Positions 8,083 through 16,479 of a stretch of 64,000 bases of DNA are shown one piece after another. A program made the translations under genes and the position numbers. Every line of letters begins with the position of its first letter. Position 1 is the first letter of the stretch. The notes below the pieces were generated by a model. That model saw only the letters and a program-made list of their open reading frames with translations, made no database searches and was not told the origin of the DNA. The DNA is taken from assembly GCF_001429725.1 (NCBI RefSeq), contig NZ_LMHV01000034.1, positions 249,534 to 313,533 of the forward strand. Direction: 5' to 3'. This DNA is from Rhizobium sp. Root708. Its GTDB lineage: Bacteria > Pseudomonadota > Alphaproteobacteria > Rhizobiales > Rhizobiaceae.

Positions 8083-8916
8083 TTATTCAGCAGGGTGCGG
8101 TGTCACCGGTCGGCGACGGCCTTCAAGCGGGCGTTCACGCCAGCCTGTCGCGCGATTGATCAGCCGGAAATAGAGATTGTAAGGCACCAGCTTCAGAAGC
8201 TTGAGCGTGTAGGTAAATCGCTTCGGGAAGGTGATTTCGAAGCGCTTGGACTTCAGCCCGGCGGAGATTTCTGCGGCAGCCTCTTCCGCCGATATCAACG
8301 ACGGCATCGGGAATTCATTCTTGCGGGTCGCCGGCGTGTCCACGAAACCCGGTGTCACGACCTGAATGCGGATTCCCATTTTATCGAGATCGAATTTCAG
8401 GCTTTCTGCCATGTTGATGAGAGCCGCTTTCGTCGCTCCATAGGCTGCGCTGGTCGGCAGGCCGCCATATCCGGTGGCGGATGAAACGATTGCGATCTGC
8501 CCCTGTCCCTTCGCCTTCATGTGGCGAACGGTGGGGATCAAGCAATTGACGACGCCCTGGACATTTACGGCAAAGCTCTGCTCGAAATCATCGCGCTTCA
8601 GTTCCTCGGCGTGGACGGGGAGATAGACGCCGGCGTTGAAAATCGCCAGCGCGAGCGTACCGTGCTCATACTCGATCGACGCAAGCACGTGCTCCATATC
8701 CTCGGGATCGGTCACGTCGCCGTCGAGGACCACGATGCTGCCCGCAAGACCGTTCGCCTGGGCTTGCAGTTCGGCAAGTTTTTCATGGTCACGGGCTGTC
8801 ACCGCAACCCTGTAACCCTCTGCCGCCAACTGCAAAGCCAGCGCCCGCCCGATCCCGGAGCTTGCGCCGGATATCCAGACAATTCCGTCTTCAGGGTGGG
8901 CAATAAAATCGTGCAT
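8083..8916 (-). CDS. short-chain dehydrogenase/reductase (SDR)
   Basis: A 277-aa classical SDR. It has the cofactor motif GASSGIGRAL near residue 17, an NAG motif, and the catalytic Ser-Tyr-Lys set with SSATGYGG followed by YGATKAA near residue 155. It is probably NADP-dependent, but the substrate is unknown. It lies 98 bases downstream of the ChrR-like gene on the same strand, so the two may be co-transcribed. An SDR gene also belongs to the RpoE-controlled lipid operon in Rhodobacter as I recall it, which suggests a role in acyl-chain or aldehyde metabolism in this cluster. Confidence 0.88.
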   Translation of the reverse strand: MHDFIAHPEDGIVWISGASSGIGRALALQLAAEGYRVAVTARDHEKLAELQAQANGLAGSIVVLDGDVTDPEDMEHVLASIEYEHGTLALAIFNAGVYLPVHAEELKRDDFEQSFAVNVQGVVNCLIPTVRHMKAKGQGQIAIVSSATGYGGLPTSAAYGATKAALINMAESLKFDLDKMGIRIQVVTPGFVDTPATRKNEFPMPSLISAEEAAAEISAGLKSKRFEITFPKRFTYTLKLLKLVPYNLYFRLINRATGWRERPLEGRRRPVTPHPAE

Positions 8917-9014
8917 GGCGCAATTCCTCCGGCTTTCGCATCAACGTCGAAATTCATCCGGAAGTTCCTCGCTGCCTCCGGGGATATGCTCCTATCACGC
9001 TATTGTGGCTGCTT

Positions 9015-9656
9015 TCAGCCGATCAGATCGCCAAGGATCTGTCGGAACGATCCCGTCAGTTTGATCGGAGCGTCGAGCACCGAGAGAGCGATGCAGGGAC
9101 GGTCTTTTTCGGCGACAGGCCGATGATCGACGGTTTCATCCGCAACGGAAATATCGCCGGGACCAAAGCGTCCTCGGGCATCGCAAAAAGCGCCGTCAAG
9201 AATAAGCGTCAGCTCCATGCCTTTGTGGGTGTGGGCCGGAAGTGAACGGCCCGGCCGGATCCACATCAGGCTGAACTCGAAACCACTGACATCGATCGAA
9301 TACTCCTTGAAACCGGGAAGCTTCGTCCGCCAGGGAACACCGTCCACGTCAAAGCCGACGAAGCGTCGCAACGAAGCCGGAAAGACACCTGGGGAACCAG
9401 AAGCCGGTGTCAGCGCCTGCGAGGGCGGAGGCGAGCTAAAGATCGAGGATAAGCGAGTGTCGCGACTATCGATGACGGCAAGCTCGATGTCCTCGAGCGC
9501 CTCCCCGGCCAGACATTCCAGGTCCCGGACCAGTGCATGGTTGTCGGATTTGATCTCCAGATGACATTCGACAAGTACACGCACCGGCTCCGGGAGGGAG
9601 CCGGCTACATAATGCGCCATCAATGCATCGACCGTGTCGATATTTTGAGAAACCAT
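9015..9656 (-). CDS. ChrR-like cupin anti-sigma factor with degenerate zinc site
   Basis: A 213-aa two-domain protein resembling ChrR, the anti-sigma factor of RpoE in Rhodobacter. The N-terminal anti-sigma region (VDALMAHYVAGSLPE) aligns well, but where ChrR has the zinc ligands His6, His31, Cys35 and Cys38, this protein has Asp7, His32, Lys36 and Asn39. The C-terminal cupin keeps its metal-site pattern: His142, His144, Glu148 and His178, one residue offset from ChrR. The start at 9656 (MVSQNID) was preferred over 9719 because homology begins there. No sigma factor gene precedes it, unlike rpoE-chrR operons. It may be an altered anti-sigma factor for a distant sigma, or a cupin sensor that no longer binds one. 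Confidence 0.8.
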   Translation of the reverse strand: MVSQNIDTVDALMAHYVAGSLPEPVRVLVECHLEIKSDNHALVRDLECLAGEALEDIELAVIDSRDTRLSSIFSSPPPSQALTPASGSPGVFPASLRRFVGFDVDGVPWRTKLPGFKEYSIDVSGFEFSLMWIRPGRSLPAHTHKGMELTLILDGAFCDARGRFGPGDISVADETVDHRPVAEKDRPCIALSVLDAPIKLTGSFRQILGDLIG

Positions 9657-9701
9657 GACGGTTTTCGGTCGTGTCCGCTTTCGTGATTGCTTTGTCGTCG
9701 T

Positions 9702-9730
9702 CCATACGATGAAAGTCAATCGCTGGATCA
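9702..9730 (-). promoter_or_regulatory. RpoE/ChrR-type promoter before the ChrR-like gene
   Basis: Read on the minus strand: TGATCC (9730-9725), 18 bases, TATGG (9706-9702). It has the same -35 and spacing as the element before phrB, and sits about 45 bases upstream of the chosen ATG at 9656. It suggests the ChrR-like/SDR pair and phrB answer to the same extracytoplasmic-function sigma factor. Confidence 0.55.
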
Positions 9731-9888
9731 GCGTGGCTTAAGAGTACCGGCCGGTTCTAGGTTTACTTGCAGCCGGAGGTGTATTTTTGTCGTCGCACGC
9801 GGAGGCATGGAATAGCATTTCTTGCCAACCCAGCCTTGTGAAGGGAAAAGACCGTTCTTAAACTAAGCGTTTGAAAGAGGCAGATTCC

Positions 9889-10926
9889 ATGACCGTGCAC
9901 CCCTCAGTTCTTCAAGCTATCGGCAACACTCCTCTGATCAAACTGAAGGGAGCCTCAGACGCAACCGGCTGCACGATCCTCGGCAAGGCGGAGTTTCTGA
10001 ACCCGGGCCAGTCCGTTAAAGATCGCGCGGCGCTCTACATCATTCGCGACGCGGAGCGCAAAGGGCTGCTGAAGCCTGGCGGCGTGATCGTCGAGGGCAC
10101 GGCCGGCAATACCGGCATCGGACTGACGCTGGTCGCGAAGGCGCTCGGCTACCGCACCGTCATCGTGATCCCGGAAACCCAAAGCCAGGAAAAGAAGGAC
10201 GCCTTGAAACTGCTTGGTGCTGAGCTGGTCGAGGTTCCGGCGGTTCCCTACAGGAATCCGAACAACTACGTGAAGGTCTCCGGCCGCCTGGCCGAACAGC
10301 TCGCCAAAACCGAGCCCAACGGCGCGATCTGGGCCAATCAGTTCGACAACGTCGCCAACCGGCAGGCCCACATCGAAACGACGGCGAAAGAGATCTGGAA
10401 CGATACCGACGGGAAGGTTGACGGATTTATCTGCTCTGTCGGCTCCGGCGGTACGCTTGCCGGCGTTGCTGCCGGCCTGAAGGCCTTCAACAAGGACATC
10501 AAGATCGGCATTGCGGATCCGGATGGTGCGGCCCTTTACGAATTCTACAAGAGCGGCGAACTGAAATCGTCAGGTTCCTCCATCACCGAAGGCATCGGCC
10601 AGGGCCGCATCACGGCCAACCTCGAAGGTTTCGTTCCGGATTTCGCCTACAATATCTCGGACGCCGAAGCCTTGCCGTTCGTGTTCGATCTCGTCGAAAA
10701 CGAAGGCCTGTGCCTGGGTGGTTCCACGGCGATCAACATCGCCGGAGCGGTCCGCCTCGCCAAGGATCTAGGCTCTGGCCATACCGTCGTGACGATCCTC
10801 TGCGATTATGGCAACCGTTACCAGTCGAAGCTCTTCAACCCTGACTTCCTGACGTCGAAGGGCCTGCCGCTGCCGGCGTGGCTGACATCGACGTCAGATA
10901 TCAAGATCCCATACGGACCAGCGTGA
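9889..10926 (+). CDS. cysK: cysteine synthase A (O-acetylserine sulfhydrylase)
   Basis: A 345-aa PLP enzyme that makes cysteine from O-acetylserine and sulfide in the cytoplasm. It shows the PLP-lysine segment LNPGQSVKDRAA near residues 38-49, the TAGNTGIG substrate loop, and the phosphate-binding SVGSGGTLAG loop. I chose the ATG at 9889 (MTVHPS) over 9871 because an AAGAGGC ribosome site stands about eight bases before it. It starts a run of same-strand genes (alaX, sseA, GNAT) with gaps of only 5-15 bases, probably one operon. Confidence 0.95.
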   Translation: MTVHPSVLQAIGNTPLIKLKGASDATGCTILGKAEFLNPGQSVKDRAALYIIRDAERKGLLKPGGVIVEGTAGNTGIGLTLVAKALGYRTVIVIPETQSQEKKDALKLLGAELVEVPAVPYRNPNNYVKVSGRLAEQLAKTEPNGAIWANQFDNVANRQAHIETTAKEIWNDTDGKVDGFICSVGSGGTLAGVAAGLKAFNKDIKIGIADPDGAALYEFYKSGELKSSGSSITEGIGQGRITANLEGFVPDFAYNISDAEALPFVFDLVENEGLCLGGSTAINIAGAVRLAKDLGSGHTVVTILCDYGNRYQSKLFNPDFLTSKGLPLPAWLTSTSDIKIPYGPA

Positions 10927-10932
10927 GACCAC

Positions 10933-11670
10933 ATGCCAGTCAATGCCCTCTATCGTGACGATTTCTATCTCTCGACATGCGAAGCGGTGGTCACCGCGAT
11001 CCATGACGATGGGGGCATCGAACTGGACCAGACATGCTTCTACGCGACCTCGGGCGGTCAGCCCGGAGATACCGGCTTTCTGGAGCGCGCCGATGGAAGC
11101 AAGATAACGCTCGGCCTAACGAAACACGGGTCCAGCAAGGATATCGTCATCCATGTGCCGGTCGAAGGCGAAGCAGCGCCTGCGATCGGTGAGAAGCTGG
11201 TCCTGCATGTCGATTGGCCTCGGCGCTACAAGCTGATGCGGATGCACACCGCCTGCCATCTCCTCTCGGTCGTTTGCCCGTTCCCGATCACCGGTGCGGC
11301 CGTCGGCGAAGACGAGAGTCGCGTCGATTTCGACATGACCGACACGATAGACAAGGACGAGGTCACGGCGAAGCTGATGGAGTTGGTTGCCCAGAACCAT
11401 CCGGTCTATTTGCAGTGGATCACGGATGAGGAACTCGCTGCGAACCCCGGTATCGTGAAATCGAAGAACGTCCGTCCACCGATCGGTCTTGGACGCGTGA
11501 GCCTCGTCTGCATCGGAGAAGACTCGGCAATTGACAGCCAGCCCTGCGGCGGCACACATGTTTCGGAAACGCAGGAAGTCGGGCAGATTCACATCGCCAA
11601 GATCGAGAAGAAGGGCAAGGAAAACCGCCGCTTCCGAATCCGTTTCGGCGTGCCCGGCGACGAAGCCTGA
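10933..11670 (+). CDS. alaX: alanyl-tRNA editing protein AlaX
   Basis: A 245-aa free-standing editing domain related to the one in alanyl-tRNA synthetase, which hydrolyses Ser- or Gly-tRNA(Ala). The zinc site is visible: HTACH near residue 101 and CGGTH near residue 202. The length fits the longer AlaX forms that keep the glycine-rich linker motif near the N-terminus (SGGQPGDTG). It lies six bases after cysK. Confidence 0.92.
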   Translation: MPVNALYRDDFYLSTCEAVVTAIHDDGGIELDQTCFYATSGGQPGDTGFLERADGSKITLGLTKHGSSKDIVIHVPVEGEAAPAIGEKLVLHVDWPRRYKLMRMHTACHLLSVVCPFPITGAAVGEDESRVDFDMTDTIDKDEVTAKLMELVAQNHPVYLQWITDEELAANPGIVKSKNVRPPIGLGRVSLVCIGEDSAIDSQPCGGTHVSETQEVGQIHIAKIEKKGKENRRFRIRFGVPGDEA

Positions 11671-11684
11671 TACAAGGAAAGATT

Positions 11685-12554
11685 ATGAGCGAAGAGAAGA
11701 GCCGTTTCGTCGTTTCTGCCGACTGGCTGCAGGCCGAACTTGGGAAGCCGGATTTGCGGGTGCTGGACGCGTCCTTCTATCTCCCGGCCCACAATCGCGA
11801 TGCCAATGCGGAGTACGCGGCAGGACACATCCCCGGCGCGATCCGCTTTGATCAGGACAAGATCGCCGACCATTCCGTTCCTCTCCCTCACACAATCCCC
11901 TCGCCCGAGGAATTCGCCGCCGAAGTCGGGAAGCTTGGTATCGACGAGAACGATCGGATCGTCGTCTATGACGGGATCGGCATGTTCGCGTCGCCACGCG
12001 TGTGGTGGCTTTTTCGCGTGATGGGCGCGAGGAACGTCTTCGTGCTCGATGGGGGTCTCGACGGCTGGAAGGCCGAGGGTAGGCCGCTCGAGAGCGCTGT
12101 TCCGCAGTACGCGGCGAAGGTGTTTCATTCGCGCTACGATGCCGGCCGCGTCGTCCACCTCGATGCGATGCAGGCAATCGTATCCGACGGATCCCTGCAG
12201 ATCGCCGATGCGCGGAGCGCGGGGCGCTTTGCCGCGACGGAGCCGGAACCGCGTGCCGGGATGCGATCGGGCCACATGCCCGGCGCTCGCAACCTCCCGT
12301 CCGGCGTCTTTGCCAGCAAGGGCTACTTCAAGTCCCTGCCGGACCTCAAGAAGACGATCGAGGACGCCGGTGTCGACCTTTCGAAGCCGGTGGTGACATC
12401 ATGCGGCTCCGGGATAACCGCGGCGATCATCACGCTGGCGCTGGAATCGCTTGGTCACACCGATAACAAGCTCTACGACGGATCGTGGAGCGAATGGGGC
12501 TCGCGCGACGACACGCCTGTCGTAACCGGCCCCCCTACACCGTCCAAGGCTTGA
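11685..12554 (+). CDS. sseA: 3-mercaptopyruvate sulfurtransferase (tandem rhodanese)
   Basis: A 289-aa protein of two rhodanese domains. The N-terminal one is inactive-type, with AGHIPGAIRFD; the C-terminal one has the active-site loop CGSGITAA near residue 240, the glycine/serine pattern typical of mercaptopyruvate sulfurtransferases rather than thiosulfate-specific enzymes. It would transfer sulfur from 3-mercaptopyruvate to thiol acceptors. The position after cysK and alaX fits sulfur/amino-acid metabolism. A TACAAGGAAAG ribosome site precedes the ATG. Confidence 0.92.
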   Translation: MSEEKSRFVVSADWLQAELGKPDLRVLDASFYLPAHNRDANAEYAAGHIPGAIRFDQDKIADHSVPLPHTIPSPEEFAAEVGKLGIDENDRIVVYDGIGMFASPRVWWLFRVMGARNVFVLDGGLDGWKAEGRPLESAVPQYAAKVFHSRYDAGRVVHLDAMQAIVSDGSLQIADARSAGRFAATEPEPRAGMRSGHMPGARNLPSGVFASKGYFKSLPDLKKTIEDAGVDLSKPVVTSCGSGITAAIITLALESLGHTDNKLYDGSWSEWGSRDDTPVVTGPPTPSKA

Positions 12555-12559
12555 TCGAC

Positions 12560-13120
12560 ATGGCCAAGCCTCCCGTGTCCCTCAACGCCCACATCACGCA
12601 CCTGGAAATGACGGCTGCTCCAAAGACCAGTCTGCCGGTGCCTGTCAACATTCAGACGGCGATCATGCGCGCGCCGTCCATTCCGCTGCCCTTCTATCGT
12701 TATCTCTACCGGCAGGTCGGCGCGCGGTGGCAGTGGGTCGAGCGACTGCGGATGACCGATGAGGAACTTGCGGCGGTACTGCACGACAAGCGCAACACCA
12801 TCTCCGTTCTCTATGTCAACGGAGCGCCGGCCGGCTTCTACGAGTACGTGACCCGTGATGACGACACGATCGAGCTCAGCCATTTCGGACTGATCGAACA
12901 TGCGCTTGGTCTGGGGATCGGAAAATGGTTCCTGCTGCAAGCGCTCTACGCGATATGGTCGCAGAATCCGCTGCGCGTGCTGACGACCACCAACAGTCTC
13001 GACCACCCGCGAGCGCTGCAGCTCTATCAGATGTTCGGCTTTTCGCCGGTTTCGACCGGTACTGCCGTCGTTCGCCCGCTGAGCGACAAGGAACTGCTGG
13101 AACTCTTCAAGAAGAGCTGA
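12560..13120 (+). CDS. GNAT family N-acetyltransferase
   Basis: A 186-aa acetyltransferase-fold protein. The core acetyl-CoA region runs from about residue 85 to 160 and includes FYEYVTRDDD, a GLGIGKWFL loop in place of the usual Q/RxxGxG/A, and the LYQMFGF motif near the end of the domain. The frame is open upstream into the end of sseA, but the ATG at 12560, five bases after the sseA stop, is the sensible start. The substrate is unknown. Confidence 0.85.
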   Translation: MAKPPVSLNAHITHLEMTAAPKTSLPVPVNIQTAIMRAPSIPLPFYRYLYRQVGARWQWVERLRMTDEELAAVLHDKRNTISVLYVNGAPAGFYEYVTRDDDTIELSHFGLIEHALGLGIGKWFLLQALYAIWSQNPLRVLTTTNSLDHPRALQLYQMFGFSPVSTGTAVVRPLSDKELLELFKKS

Positions 13121-13191
13121 CGCCCGCAAGTATCGGGTGGTTTTCGACAGTCGCCAATGGAACCATGACAGACCTCAAAAGGAGTTCTGTC

Positions 13192-13662
13192 ATGTCGACC
13201 ATTCACTTCTCTGCCATGCCATCAAGAGATGCCGAGCACATCTGGAGCGGCGGGAAGGACGCTTACGGCAATCCGCCGGAGACTATGGTCTCCGATGGGC
13301 CGGGCCATCCCTGCCGCCACTGCCTGCGGAACATCGACGCGTCCGAAGAGCTTCTGGTGTTCGCATACCGGCCGTTTCCTGACCTTCAACCCTATGCGGA
13401 GACCGGCCCGGTCTTCATGCACAAGCGGCCCTGCGCGCGATACGCCGCTGAGGAAATTCAACCACCCGTCCTCGGCGCCAGCCCGGATTTCATCGTCCGC
13501 GGCTACGGCGCCAACGACCGGATCGTCTATGGTACGGGTTCGGTTACGCCTATCGCGGATATCGAGCGCTATGCCGGGGAGTTGCTGGGACGGCCCGAGA
13601 TTGCCTACGTCCACGTCCGATCGGCGCGCAACAACTGCTACCAATGCCGGATCGACAGATAG
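13192..13662 (+). CDS. DUF1203 family protein
   Basis: A 156-aa protein of the DUF1203 type. It has a conserved CRHCLR region near residue 41, the YRPFPDLQPYAETGPVF core and a C-terminal NNCYQC segment. The paired cysteines suggest metal or redox chemistry, but the family has no established function I can name. AAAAGGAGTT stands about seven bases before the ATG at 13192, which decides the start over longer options in the same frame. A bidirectional hairpin follows immediately. Confidence 0.85.
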   Translation: MSTIHFSAMPSRDAEHIWSGGKDAYGNPPETMVSDGPGHPCRHCLRNIDASEELLVFAYRPFPDLQPYAETGPVFMHKRPCARYAAEEIQPPVLGASPDFIVRGYGANDRIVYGTGSVTPIADIERYAGELLGRPEIAYVHVRSARNNCYQCRIDR

Positions 13663-13696
13663 ACGGAAGCCGGCCGCTTTCGCGACCGGCTTCCGT
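13663..13696. terminator. bidirectional terminator between DUF1203 and ald
   Basis: Perfect 11-bp inverted repeat ACGGAAGCCGG / CCGGCTTCCGT with a 12-base loop, lying exactly between two convergent genes. The T-tracts are poor on both strands. Confidence 0.6.
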
Positions 13697-13711
13697 ACAT
13701 ACCAGACAGGG

Positions 13712-14830
13712 CTACGCGACGTTGAGGGCGCTTTCCGGGGCGAACGGCTCGTAGCCGAGCGCTTCGGCAACCGGCTTGTTCGTCACGCGGCCCTTGTGAA
13801 TATTCAGCCCGTTTCTGAGGTGCTTGTCTTCGGCAATCGCACGCAGACCACGGTCGGCGAGCGCAAGGCCGTAAACCAGCGTCGCATTGTTAAGCGCATG
13901 CGCCGATGTCACGGGCACGGCACCTGGCATGTTGGCGACGCAATAGTGGACGACGCCATCGACCTCGTAGGTGGGATCGGAGTGCGTCGTCGCATGTGAT
14001 GTCTCGAAGCAGCCGCCTTGGTCGATCGCGACGTCGACGATAACGGAGCCCTTCTTCATTCCCGAGAGCATCTCGCGCGTGACCAGCTTCGGCGCCTGAG
14101 CACCCGGGACCAGAACCGCACCGATCACCAGATCCGCCGAGAACACCTCGTCCTCCAGTGCCTGGATGCTGGAATAACGGGTGTGTACGCGGCCGGAGAA
14201 AATGTCGTCGAGTTGACGCAGACGCGGCAGTGATTTGTCGAGGATGCAAACGTCGGCGCCAAGACCGGCCGCCATTCTTGCCGCATGCAGCCCGACGACG
14301 CCGCCGCCGATCACGGCAACCTTTGCCGGCAGGACACCGGGGACGCCGCCGAGCAGAATGCCGAGGCCGCCATTTGCCTTCTGCAGCGCCGTTGCGCCTG
14401 CCTGGATTGCAAGACGACCAGCGACCTCGGACATCGGCGCGAGCAGCGGCAGCCCGCCGCGCTCATCGGTCACCGTTTCGTAGGCCACCGCCGTCGCACC
14501 GGATGCCAGCAGTCCCTTCGTTTGCTCCGGATCCGGCGCAAGGTGGAGATAGGTGTAGAGGATCTGGCCTTCACGCAACTGCGCCCATTCGACAGGCTGA
14601 GGTTCCTTCACCTTTACGATCATGTCGCACTTGGCGAAAATGTCCTTGGCCGAGGCGACGATCTTCGCACCTGCGGCAGCATAGGCTGCATCATCCGCTC
14701 CGATCCCTGCCCCCGCTTTTGTCTCGACCCATACCTCATGACCATGCGCGATATATTCGCGCACAGACGCCGGCGTCAGACCGACGCGATACTCATGGTT
14801 CTTGATTTCCTTCGGGCAACCGACACGCAT
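13712..14830 (-). CDS. ald: alanine dehydrogenase
   Basis: A 372-aa NAD-dependent enzyme converting L-alanine to pyruvate and ammonia. It shows MRVGCPKEIKNHEYRVGLTP at the N-terminus, the catalytic Lys/His region (MIVKVKEPQ, YLHLA) and the Rossmann motif VIGGGVVGLHAA near residue 170. I chose the ATG at 14830 because AGAGGAA lies just before it and the length then equals the family norm. It is divergent from an Lrp-type regulator, the usual arrangement for ald control by alanine. Confidence 0.95.
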   Translation of the reverse strand: MRVGCPKEIKNHEYRVGLTPASVREYIAHGHEVWVETKAGAGIGADDAAYAAAGAKIVASAKDIFAKCDMIVKVKEPQPVEWAQLREGQILYTYLHLAPDPEQTKGLLASGATAVAYETVTDERGGLPLLAPMSEVAGRLAIQAGATALQKANGGLGILLGGVPGVLPAKVAVIGGGVVGLHAARMAAGLGADVCILDKSLPRLRQLDDIFSGRVHTRYSSIQALEDEVFSADLVIGAVLVPGAQAPKLVTREMLSGMKKGSVIVDVAIDQGGCFETSHATTHSDPTYEVDGVVHYCVANMPGAVPVTSAHALNNATLVYGLALADRGLRAIAEDKHLRNGLNIHKGRVTNKPVAEALGYEPFAPESALNVA

Positions 14831-14870
14831 GGGCGTTCCTCTCATTTTCTTCCGCTGGGCGGATTATGTT

Positions 14871-14929
14871 TTGCAGAGAAATCTAAACACCAACCTCGTG
14901 CAAGGTCCTTGCAAAGAGGAATTGCAAAG
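14871..14929. promoter_or_regulatory. repeat cluster between ald and its Lrp-type regulator (candidate operators)
   Basis: TTGCAGAG at 14871 and TTGCAAAG at 14909 and 14922 recur in the divergent promoter region, and GCAAGG-T-CCTTGC at 14900-14912 is a perfect inverted repeat. The last two TTGCAAAG copies are 13 bases apart. Multiple phased sites are typical for Lrp/AsnC octamers, so these are candidate binding sites for the adjacent regulator. Confidence 0.4.
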
Positions 14930-14984
14930 CATGAGATTTTCGATGATTGTTGCGAAAATTGCCTGAAAATCGAAAGTTCTTCGA

Positions 14985-15446
14985 ATGTCAGACTTGGATA
15001 GCATCGATCTTGCGATTCTGAAGACGCTCCAATCCGACGCGCGCATCACCAACTCGGACCTTGCCGCGAAAGTCGGACTGTCGGCATCGGCCTGTTCGCG
15101 GCGGCTCGACATTCTGGAAAGACAGGGTGTCGTGCGCGGCTATCATGCGCATGTGTCGCACAAGGCGCTCGACTACAAGATGATCGCGATCGTGCACATT
15201 TCGCTGTCCGGGCAGTTTGCTAAGACACTTTCGGAGTTCGAGGCCGCGGTGAAGCGGTGCCCCAACGTTCTCGTCTGTTATCTGATGTCCGGCGAATACG
15301 ACTACATCCTTCGCGTCGCCGCACGCGATCTCGAGGATTACGAGCGCATTCACCGCGACTGGCTCTCGGCGCTTCCGCATGTCGTGAAGATCAACTCAAG
15401 CTTCGCGCTCAGGGAGATCATCGACCGCCCGAATGTCGGGCTTTGA
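14985..15446 (+). CDS. Lrp/AsnC family transcriptional regulator, probable ald regulator
   Basis: A 153-aa regulator. The N-terminal winged helix (DLAILKTLQSDARITNSDLAAKVGLSASACSRR, residues about 7-39) is followed by a RAM/ACT effector domain with the conserved CYLMSGEYDYILRV segment. It is transcribed divergently from alanine dehydrogenase with a 154-base gap, so it most likely senses alanine or another amino acid and activates ald. The same frame and strand are followed by a transporter gene 59 bases later. Confidence 0.92.
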   Translation: MSDLDSIDLAILKTLQSDARITNSDLAAKVGLSASACSRRLDILERQGVVRGYHAHVSHKALDYKMIAIVHISLSGQFAKTLSEFEAAVKRCPNVLVCYLMSGEYDYILRVAARDLEDYERIHRDWLSALPHVVKINSSFALREIIDRPNVGL

Positions 15447-15505
15447 TGTCGCTGCCGAAGCCTTGAAAGATGGCAGCACGCCTTTCACCACGATAAGACC
15501 CGATC

Positions 15506-16387
15506 ATGAAATCGAAGACGCACGGCTACATTTTCGCCCTTCTGGCAATCACCATCTTTTCGATCCAGGACGGCATCTCGAAGCACCTCGGGAGCGCCTA
15601 CCCGCCTGTCTTCGTGACGATGGTGCGCTATTGGGCTTTCGCGCTCTTCACGATCGTTCTGGCGTCGAAAATGCGCGGCGGTTTGAGGGCAACGGCCAGA
15701 ACAAAGCGCCCTCTTCTTCAGATCACCCGCGGCATCCTGCTCGCGGCGCAGGTGGTTGTCGTCGTCAGCTGCTTCGCCGTCATCGGGCTGGCGCATTCGC
15801 AGGCGATCTTCTCGGCAACGCCGATCCTGATCGCCCTGCTTTCCATGCCGATCCTCGGCGAGCGCGTCGGATGGCGCCGCTGGACGGCGATCATCGCGGG
15901 GCTGATCGGGGTCCTGCTGATCCTGAAGCCCGACGGCGGCTTCTTCGCTACCAAGCTGCTTTTGGCGATCTTCTCCTGCTTTCTCTTCGCGTTCTACGTG
16001 ATCGCCACCCGGCTCGTCAGCAGGGAGGATTCCGCGATGACGAGCTTTTTCTACACGGGCGTCGTCGGCGGCGTCGCAATGACGTTGATCGGTCCCTTCT
16101 ACTGGACATGGATGTCGCCATCGGACTGGATCTGGATGCTTCTGGTCTGCATGACGAGCATTTCGAGCCACTACCTCCTGATCCGGGCCTACGACATGCT
16201 CGACGCGGCGGCCATTCAGCCGATTACCTACCTGCAGCTCGTCTACGCATCCGTGATCGGCGTCACGATCTATGGCGAGAGCCTCAGCCTGAACACGATC
16301 GCCGGCTCGCTCATCGTCGTCGCATCCGGTATTTTCACCATCTGGAGGGAGCATGTCGTCGCGCGCCGGCAGGCGCTTGAGCGGTAA
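15506..16387 (+). CDS. EamA/DMT family exporter
   Basis: A 293-aa membrane protein with ten hydrophobic segments arranged as two EamA repeats of five. The conserved ISKHLGSAYPP segment and the P-I-L-x-ERVGW-R-R motif at the end of the first repeat (about residue 115) are present. Members export metabolites or amino acids; the substrate cannot be read from the sequence. It lies downstream of the Lrp-type regulator on the same strand. Confidence 0.9.
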   Translation: MKSKTHGYIFALLAITIFSIQDGISKHLGSAYPPVFVTMVRYWAFALFTIVLASKMRGGLRATARTKRPLLQITRGILLAAQVVVVVSCFAVIGLAHSQAIFSATPILIALLSMPILGERVGWRRWTAIIAGLIGVLLILKPDGGFFATKLLLAIFSCFLFAFYVIATRLVSREDSAMTSFFYTGVVGGVAMTLIGPFYWTWMSPSDWIWMLLVCMTSISSHYLLIRAYDMLDAAAIQPITYLQLVYASVIGVTIYGESLSLNTIAGSLIVVASGIFTIWREHVVARRQALER

Positions 16388-16479
16388 ACACGTTCCACGC
16401 AATTTTAAGGAAGCGCATAAAGGGGCATCAATCAGTCATTGCTATTATGCCCTCATCGTATCGTTTGGGGAGCAAGCTG

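Noticed and set aside
9466..9705. A sigma factor frame upstream of or overlapping the ChrR-like gene
   Set aside because: Frames here give no sigma region 2 or 4 sequence; the 79-aa minus-strand frame is an out-of-frame shadow.
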